From Acidobacteriota bacterium (GTDB lineage Bacteria > Actinomycetota > Acidimicrobiia > Acidimicrobiales > CADCSY01): a DNA stretch of 49,657 bases. Below are positions 44,204 through 49,657 of the stretch, piece after piece. How positions within the stretch are numbered: the stretch's first letter is position 1; every line of letters begins with the position of its first letter. The notes under the pieces are model-generated. The model did no database searches and had not been told where the DNA came from. It saw only the letters and a list, made by a program, of their open reading frames with translations. A program made the translations under genes and the position numbers. The stretch is taken from positions 1-49,657 of the forward strand of contig JAEKLB010000024.1 of assembly GCA_019510095.1 (NCBI GenBank), read 5' to 3'.

Positions 44204-44685
44204 GGGTGGTGGTGCTGTCCGACACGCATCTCCCCGACGGCGGGAACCGCGATCTGCCGGTGCGGGCGTGGCGGGAGCTCGAGCGGGCCGACGTGATCCT
44301 CCACGGCGGCGACGTCACCGGTGCCGCGCTGCTCGCCTCGCTGCGGGAGCGGGCGCCGGTGCACGCGGTGCTCGGCAACAACGACCACGGCATCGTCCTG
44401 CCCGGGACGCTGGTGCTCGACCTCGCCGGGGTGCAGGTCGCCATGATCCACGACAGCGGCCCACGGGCCGGGCGCGAGGGCCGCATGCACCGTCGGTTCC
44501 CGCATGCCCAGCTGGTGGTCTTCGGGCACTCGCACATCCCGTGGGACGCCGGCGGTCTCGGCGGGCAGCGGCTGCTCAACCCGGGGTCACCGACCCAGCG
44601 GCGGGGCCAACCGCATCCGACGCTGGCCACCGTCGACCTCGACGACGGCCGGATCGTGGCCACCGCCATCGTCGCCGTCGACTGA
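44200..44685 (+). CDS. YfcE/MJ0936-type metallophosphoesterase
   Basis: MRVVVLSDTHLPD, ILHGGDVTG, VLGNNDHG, VFGHSHIPW, LLNPGSPTQRR. Confidence 0.92.
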   Translation: MRVVVLSDTHLPDGGNRDLPVRAWRELERADVILHGGDVTGAALLASLRERAPVHAVLGNNDHGIVLPGTLVLDLAGVQVAMIHDSGPRAGREGRMHRRFPHAQLVVFGHSHIPWDAGGLGGQRLLNPGSPTQRRGQPHPTLATVDLDDGRIVATAIVAVD

Positions 44686-44703
44686 CTGCGTAGCCTCGAT
44701 CGC

Positions 44704-44961
44704 ATGTGCCGGAACATCACGACCCTTCGCGGGTTGGAGCCGGCGGCCACGCCCCAGGAGATCGAGGCGGCCGCCCGTCAGTACGTGCGCAAGGTCGGCG
44801 GGGTCCAGTCGGAGTCACCGCGGACGCGCGACGCGGTCGAGCGCGCCGTGCAGAAGGTGCTGGAGGCCACCGCCGAGCTGCTCGTCGACCTCCCGCCCCG
44901 GCGCCAGCCGCCGCTCACCCTCCCGCCCCTGCGCCGCATCGCCGCCCGCTCAGCGACCTGA
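44704..44961 (+). CDS. DUF2277 family protein
   Basis: MCRNITTLRGLEPAATPQEIEAAARQYVRKVGG. Confidence 0.88.
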   Translation: MCRNITTLRGLEPAATPQEIEAAARQYVRKVGGVQSESPRTRDAVERAVQKVLEATAELLVDLPPRRQPPLTLPPLRRIAARSAT

Positions 44962-44967
44962 CCTTCC

Positions 44968-45018
44968 CGTTCTGCGGTATCGGCGGTCCGCTCGACGGAC
45001 CGCGGACACCAAAGAACG
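44968..45018. terminator. Degenerate palindrome at convergent junction
   Basis: CGTTCTGCGGTATCGGCGGTCCG...CGGACCGCGGACACCAAAGAACG. Confidence 0.5.
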
Positions 45019-45030
45019 AGAAGCAAGCGA

Positions 45031-46091
45031 TCAGTCGGGGAGGTCGATGCGGGCCAGCCAGAGGCCGGGGGCGTCGATCTCGGCCGGGGTGGGGAGCACC
45101 TGCGCCGACTGCCACAGGCGGGCCAGGCCCTCGGTGCCGGCCCGCTCGACGATCCCGGCGATGAACGCGTCGCCCCGCTCGTACTGCGACTGGCCGAGCT
45201 CGACGCCGAGCAGGTGCTCGACGAACCGGTCGGCGTCGCCGGCGGTGACGCGCCGCCGGCGGACTGCCTCGGTCAGCATGTCGTACGACCCGATGAGGCG
45301 CTGGCCCACGCTGTCGACCACCCAGTCGACGTAGCCGACCAACGCGGCCAGCAGCGCTTCGAGGCGGGGGAGCAAGACCCGCTGCTCGGGGCTCTGGATG
45401 GCGCCGAGCAGCACTGCCGGATCACCGATCGCACATGGGGGATGCTGAGCACGGCATGGGTGGCCAGCTCGGAGACGCACAGCCACAGCCGCAGATCGTC
45501 GGGCGGCACGTCCCACGCGGCGCCGAACTCGTTGAGGTTCGACGACACCACCGCCAGCTCGTCAGAGGGCGGCCGGGGTATCGGGAGGTCGTACTGGCCG
45601 AGGGCCCGGGCCGCCAGGTGCCCGACCATCCCACCCGCCTGCATGCCGAAGAGCAACGGGCCGAACGCGGTCGAGAACCCCTGCAGCAGCTGGGTGACCG
45701 GATCGTCGGCTTCGTCGGGCGCCGGGTCGGCGGTGCTCGTCAGCGACTGCGACAGCCGCTCGAGCAACGGCCGCCAGGCGTCGATGGTGCGGGCCGCCCA
45801 CGTGGCCTTGGTGACCGGTACGAGCTGCACCACCCGCCCGGTCGTCGACAGCGCCAACCCGGTCACGTCGGTGACGTGGAGGTCGGCCACCCGGGTGAGC
45901 TCCTCGAGCCGGATCCGCTCGACCGGGTCGGGATTGTCCTCCGACTGGCCTGCGGTGGCGATCTGGATGGCGAACTGCCGGGCCGTGTCCCAGCTCACCG
46001 CGCCGGGCGACTGGAACATCTTCGCCAGGTCGTTCAGGAACGGGATTCCCTCGAACGGGTTGCCCTCCGTTGGACCCTGGTCGCCCACCAC
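45031..46091 (-). pseudogene. DUF2342-type zinc-dependent metalloprotease, frame-broken near 45425..45441
   Basis: N-part in one frame (...LRLWLCVSELATHAVLSIPHVR), C-part in another (AIGDPAVLLGAIQSPEQRVLLPRLEALLAALVGYVDWVVDS...LPTPAEIDAPGLWLARIDLPD). Confidence 0.7.
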
Positions 46092-46105
46092 GGCATCGTA
46101 GGCGG

Positions 46106-47170
46106 GTGACGGACAGATCCCACGTCGTGCTGACCGGTGCCACGGGCTCGTTGGGGCGCCGCGTGCTCGAGCTGCTCTCGGCCGATCCGGCCGTGGCCGA
46201 GATCGTCGCCGTCGATGCCGCCACGCCCCTTGACCTGCCTCCTCGCGCCACGTTCGCGGCGGCTGACCTGTCCCAAGGTGAGCTGAAGCCGCTGCTCGAA
46301 GGGGCCGACACCGTGGTCCACCTGGCCTTCGCCGCCGGGCAGGCGGTCGCTGACGAGGCCACCATCAGCGCCAACATCGAGGGCACCCGCCGGCTGCTCG
46401 ACTCCGCTGGCGCGGTGGGCGTGCGCCATGTCGTGCTGATGTCGAGCGCCGCCGTCTACGGCGCCTGGCCCAACAACCCGGTGCCGCTCACCGAGGACGC
46501 GCCCGTCCGCCCCAACCCGGGAGCCGCGTACGCGGTGCAGAAGGGCGAGATCGAACGGCTCGGCCGGTCGTGGGCCGCCGCCCACCCGGGCACGACGGTC
46601 GCGGTGCTACGGCCGGCCGTTGCGGTGGCCGGCGGCGAGTGGAGCTGGCTCGCCCGGTCGCTCGGTCTCTCCGCAGGCATCCGGGCCGGCCACGACGACC
46701 CGCCGTTCCAGCTCCTGCACCTCGACGATCTCGCCGCCGCGGTCGACGTCGCCCGCCGGGCTGGCCTCGATGGCCCCTACAACGTGGCGCCCGATGGGTG
46801 GGTGAGCGGCGAGGAGGCGCACGCCCTGGCCGGGGACCCGCCCCGTGTGCGGTTGCCGGCGTGGGCGGTCACCGCCGCGGCCGCCGTGCTCTGGCGCTGG
46901 CGGATGGGTCGCATGCCACCCGGCCTGGTGCCGTACACGATGCATCCCTGGGTGGTGGCCAACGACCGGCTGAAGGCCGCCGGCTGGGCGCCCACCCGTT
47001 CGAACGAGGAGACCTGGGTCGAGGCCACGCCCGGCACGCCCTGGTCGCGTCTGAGCCCCAAGCAGCGACAGGAGCTCGCCCTCGGCGCCGCCGGTGCCGG
47101 TGGGCTCGGTGCCCTCGCCGGGCTGGTCGCCGCCGCCCGCCGGGCCCGGTCGAGCCGCCGCGCGGGCTAG
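46106..47170 (+). CDS. NAD-dependent epimerase/dehydratase
   Basis: VVLTGATGSLGRRVLELL (Rossmann), YAVQKGEIERL (YxxxK). Confidence 0.9.
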   Translation: MTDRSHVVLTGATGSLGRRVLELLSADPAVAEIVAVDAATPLDLPPRATFAAADLSQGELKPLLEGADTVVHLAFAAGQAVADEATISANIEGTRRLLDSAGAVGVRHVVLMSSAAVYGAWPNNPVPLTEDAPVRPNPGAAYAVQKGEIERLGRSWAAAHPGTTVAVLRPAVAVAGGEWSWLARSLGLSAGIRAGHDDPPFQLLHLDDLAAAVDVARRAGLDGPYNVAPDGWVSGEEAHALAGDPPRVRLPAWAVTAAAAVLWRWRMGRMPPGLVPYTMHPWVVANDRLKAAGWAPTRSNEETWVEATPGTPWSRLSPKQRQELALGAAGAGGLGALAGLVAAARRARSSRRAG

Positions 47171-47175
47171 CCAAC

Positions 47176-47230
47176 CCCGAGTTCTGGAGTCTGAGTACCG
47201 GTATCCGGCATCAATCCTCCGGAACTCGGG
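47176..47230. terminator. Palindrome at convergent junction
   Basis: CCCGAGTTCTGGAG...CTCCGGAACTCGGG (14 positions, one T/G wobble) with inner TACCGGTA. Confidence 0.65.
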
Positions 47231-47232
47231 CG

Positions 47233-48393
47233 TCAGGGCGCCGGGCGCTCGCCGAGCACGACCGCGGTCACCCGCTCCATGCCCTTGTGCATGTAGCGGA
47301 GCGAGATGCGCTCGCCGGGGCGGTGGCTCCGGAGCACGACTCGAAGGGCCGACATGGTGTCGACCGGATGGTCGTCGAGGTCGATGATCACGTCACCGAC
47401 GGACAGGCCGGCGTAGTACGCGGGACCACCGTTGACCAGCTCGGCGACGCGAGCGCCGCCTTGGTTGTCCTCGCCCCTGACGCCGAGCCACGAGTACTTG
47501 ATCGGCCGACCGGCCAGCAGGTCGGTGGCGATGGCGCGGGCGATGTCGACCGGGGTGGCGAAGCCGAGCCCGTCGCTGCCGTTGCCATCGGCCGCATAGG
47601 CGGTCGTGATGCCGATGACCACGCCTTCGCTGTCGAGCAGGGCGCCCCCGGATGAGCCCGGCGCGATGGTGGCGTCGGTCTGGATGAGGTCGCGCAGGGC
47701 CCAGCCCTTGCCCGACGACAGCTGTCGGCCGAGCGCCGACACGACACCGGTGGTGACCGACGCCGGCCCGGCGAGGCCGAGGGGCGAGCCGATGGCGATG
47801 GCGGGCTCACCAACCGCGAGCCCGTCGACGCTGCCGAACACGGCTGTGTGGAACGGCCGGTCGCTGTCGACCCGCACGACGGCGATGTCCGACTCCACGT
47901 CGGCGCCGGCGAGACGGCCGGGCAGCCGCCGGCCGTCGGCCAGCTCGACGGTGATCCGCTTGGCCCCCTCGACCACGTGGGCGCTGGTGACGATGGCGCC
48001 GTCGTCGCGGAGGATCACGCCCGAACCGATCGACCGGCCCGAGCCGGTGATCTCGAGGCGGACGATGGCGGGCCGGACCTCGGCGGCCACCGCCACGATG
48101 TTGTTGGGGTCGACGGTGAAGGTGGCGGGTCGGACCGCTTCCCGGATCACGGCCTGGCGCTGGACGGGAGCCGGCCTGTCGTGGAAGGCGCCGGTGACGG
48201 TGAGGAGGCCGACCGTGAGGACCGAGCCGACCAGGCTCGACACCAGCGCGACCGGCCAGGCCCGGCGGGCCGACGACGAGTCGTCCCAGTGCAGCTCGGA
48301 GGGATGCCGCCAGAGCCGGTCGTCGGGCGGGGGCGGGGAGCGGAAGGCGGGCGGGCGTGGGTCGTCGACGTCGTCATGCTCGCCGAGGTCCAC
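47233..48393 (-). CDS. HtrA-like S1C serine protease with TM and PDZ (second in window)
   Basis: TSAHVVEGAK, DIAVVRVD, APGSSGGALLDSEG; C-terminal PDZ. Confidence 0.92.
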   Translation of the reverse strand: MDLGEHDDVDDPRPPAFRSPPPPDDRLWRHPSELHWDDSSSARRAWPVALVSSLVGSVLTVGLLTVTGAFHDRPAPVQRQAVIREAVRPATFTVDPNNIVAVAAEVRPAIVRLEITGSGRSIGSGVILRDDGAIVTSAHVVEGAKRITVELADGRRLPGRLAGADVESDIAVVRVDSDRPFHTAVFGSVDGLAVGEPAIAIGSPLGLAGPASVTTGVVSALGRQLSSGKGWALRDLIQTDATIAPGSSGGALLDSEGVVIGITTAYAADGNGSDGLGFATPVDIARAIATDLLAGRPIKYSWLGVRGEDNQGGARVAELVNGGPAYYAGLSVGDVIIDLDDHPVDTMSALRVVLRSHRPGERISLRYMHKGMERVTAVVLGERPAP

Positions 48394-48470
48394 GAAGGCC
48401 GAGGATACGGCCGGGCACCTTCCGGTTGGCCGCGGGGGCGCTTCGCAGGGGCGACCTCTACCATCGCGTC

Positions 48471-48944
48471 ATGCATCCGCCCACCACCGGTGAGACGTGG
48501 GTCGCGCTCAGCGACGCCGCGTTGCCGGTGGGGGCCATCAGCGACTGGGTGGTCCGGCCCGATTGCGGCGGGCTGGTGCTGTTCAGCGGCACCGTCCGCG
48601 ACCACGCCGAGCACCGCACCGGCGTCACCCAGATCGTCTACGAGGCCTACGCCGAGCAGGTCGAGCCTCGCCTCCTGGCCATCGCTGAGGACGCCCGGGG
48701 CCGCTGGCCCGACCTCGGTCGGATTGCCCTGCTCCACCGCACCGGCGCGTTGGCCCTTCGGGAGTCGTCGGTGGTGGTGGCCGTCAGCGCGCCCCACCGG
48801 GCCGAGGCGTTCGCCGCGGCCCGGTTCTGCATCGACGCGCTCAAGGCCACCGTGCCGATCTGGAAGAAGGAGACCTGGGACGGCGGCGAGGACTGGGGCC
48901 TGGCCGCCCACGACCTCGACCAGCTCGAGGACCTGGACGCGTGA
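48471..48944 (+). CDS. moaE: Molybdopterin synthase catalytic subunit
   Basis: GGLVLFSGTVRDHAEHRTGVTQIVYEAYAE, ALKATVPIWKKE. Confidence 0.93.
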   Translation: MHPPTTGETWVALSDAALPVGAISDWVVRPDCGGLVLFSGTVRDHAEHRTGVTQIVYEAYAEQVEPRLLAIAEDARGRWPDLGRIALLHRTGALALRESSVVVAVSAPHRAEAFAAARFCIDALKATVPIWKKETWDGGEDWGLAAHDLDQLEDLDA

Positions 48945-48945
48945 G

Positions 48946-49080
48946 ATGAGCGGGCTCGGGTTCCTGCTGATCGCCTTGGTGCTGAGCATGCTGCACTCGA
49001 GCATCACCGAGTTTATTCTGGTGCCCATTTGCGAGGATCAGTCCAACCGACTCCTGGCAGGCGCAATCGAAAAGGTTTGA
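48946..49080 (+). CDS. Small membrane peptide (44 aa)
   Basis: MSGLGFLLIALVLSMLHSSITEFILVPICEDQSNRLLAGAIEKV; starts 1 nt after moaE stop. Confidence 0.4.
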   Translation: MSGLGFLLIALVLSMLHSSITEFILVPICEDQSNRLLAGAIEKV

Positions 49081-49133
49081 CATTTTGTTTGGTTTGCTTC
49101 TTTTTCAAAAACTCTTGTAGGGCCTGAGTCGGC

Positions 49134-49657
49134 ATGGCACGCGATCTGGCGATCGACCTCGGCACGGCGAACACCCTTGTCTATGCGCGCGGGCGCGGCA
49201 TCGTGCTGAACGAGCCGTCGGTCATCGCCCTCAACGTCAACACCGGCGATGTCCTGGCCATGGGCCACGAGGCATGGCAGATGATCGGGCGGACGCCCGG
49301 CTACATCCAGGCGGTGCGCCCGCTGCGGAAGGGCGCCATCACCGACTTCGACGTCACCCAGCGGATGATCCGGCTCCTGCTGCACCGGGCTGGCGTGACC
49401 CGCCTCACCCGGCCGCGGGTGCTGATCTGCGTGCCGTCGGCCATCACCGAGGTCGAGAAGCGGGCGGTCACCGAGGCGGCTCGTCGGGCCGGTGCCGCGG
49501 AGGCCCAGCTCATCGAGCAGCCAGTGGCGGCGGCCATCGGCGCCGGGCTTCCGATCAACGAGCCGCTCGGCAACATGATCGTCGACGTCGGTGGCGGTAC
49601 ATCGGAGACGGCGGTCATCTCCCTGGGCGGCGTGGTCGCGCTGCGGGCCATCCGCAC
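49134..49657 (+). CDS. mreB: MreB-like rod-shape protein, truncated by window end
   Basis: MARDLAIDLGTANTLVYARGRGIVLNEPSVIAL, MIVDVGGGTSETAVISLGG. Confidence 0.93.
   Translation, partial: MARDLAIDLGTANTLVYARGRGIVLNEPSVIALNVNTGDVLAMGHEAWQMIGRTPGYIQAVRPLRKGAITDFDVTQRMIRLLLHRAGVTRLTRPRVLICVPSAITEVEKRAVTEAARRAGAAEAQLIEQPVAAAIGAGLPINEPLGNMIVDVGGGTSETAVISLGGVVALRAIR

Overview
High-GC, actinobacterial-type chromosomal window (gene content resembles Acidimicrobiia/Actinomycetota), densely coding. No rRNA, confident tRNA, CRISPR array or mobile element was seen. Blocks from left to right: (1) CitE/MaoC/AccD/acyl-CoA dehydrogenase catabolic operon; (2) MarR regulator divergent from a DrrAB-type ABC exporter; (3) three-gene succinate dehydrogenase; (4) degenerate-looking GH2 protein, MoxR-type AAA ATPase, Nei glycosylase; (5) lipoprotein plus TasA/SipW-type secreted protein and NarL-type two-component system lying between the MoxR ATPase and a VWA protein; (6) stress block with two WhiB proteins, TatA, ECF sigma, anti-sigma and HtrA; (7) a ~17 kb phosphate/polyphosphate island: ppk, CYTH-CHAD, Nudix, aquaporin, pstSCAB, phoU, PhoR/PhoP-like pair, a second pstS, a second pstCAB; (8) MFS, phosphoesterase, DUF2277, broken zinc-metalloprotease gene, epimerase, second HtrA, MoaE and the start of mreB. 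Most interesting: a PstS paralog with no lipobox but a C-terminal SPOR-like (peptidoglycan-binding-type) domain; 11-bp phased PHO-box arrays at three phosphate promoters; back-to-back ECF-type promoters (GGAAC-N16-CGTT) between whiB and htrA beside an ECF sigma gene; a family of GTTCT...AGAAC palindromes filling convergent gene junctions; a 4x7-bp CCTAGCG repeat placing TAG stops in every frame; and a 20-bp motif plus a cloverleaf-like fold around the TasA-like locus. All family assignments were made by reading translated sequence; no database search was run.
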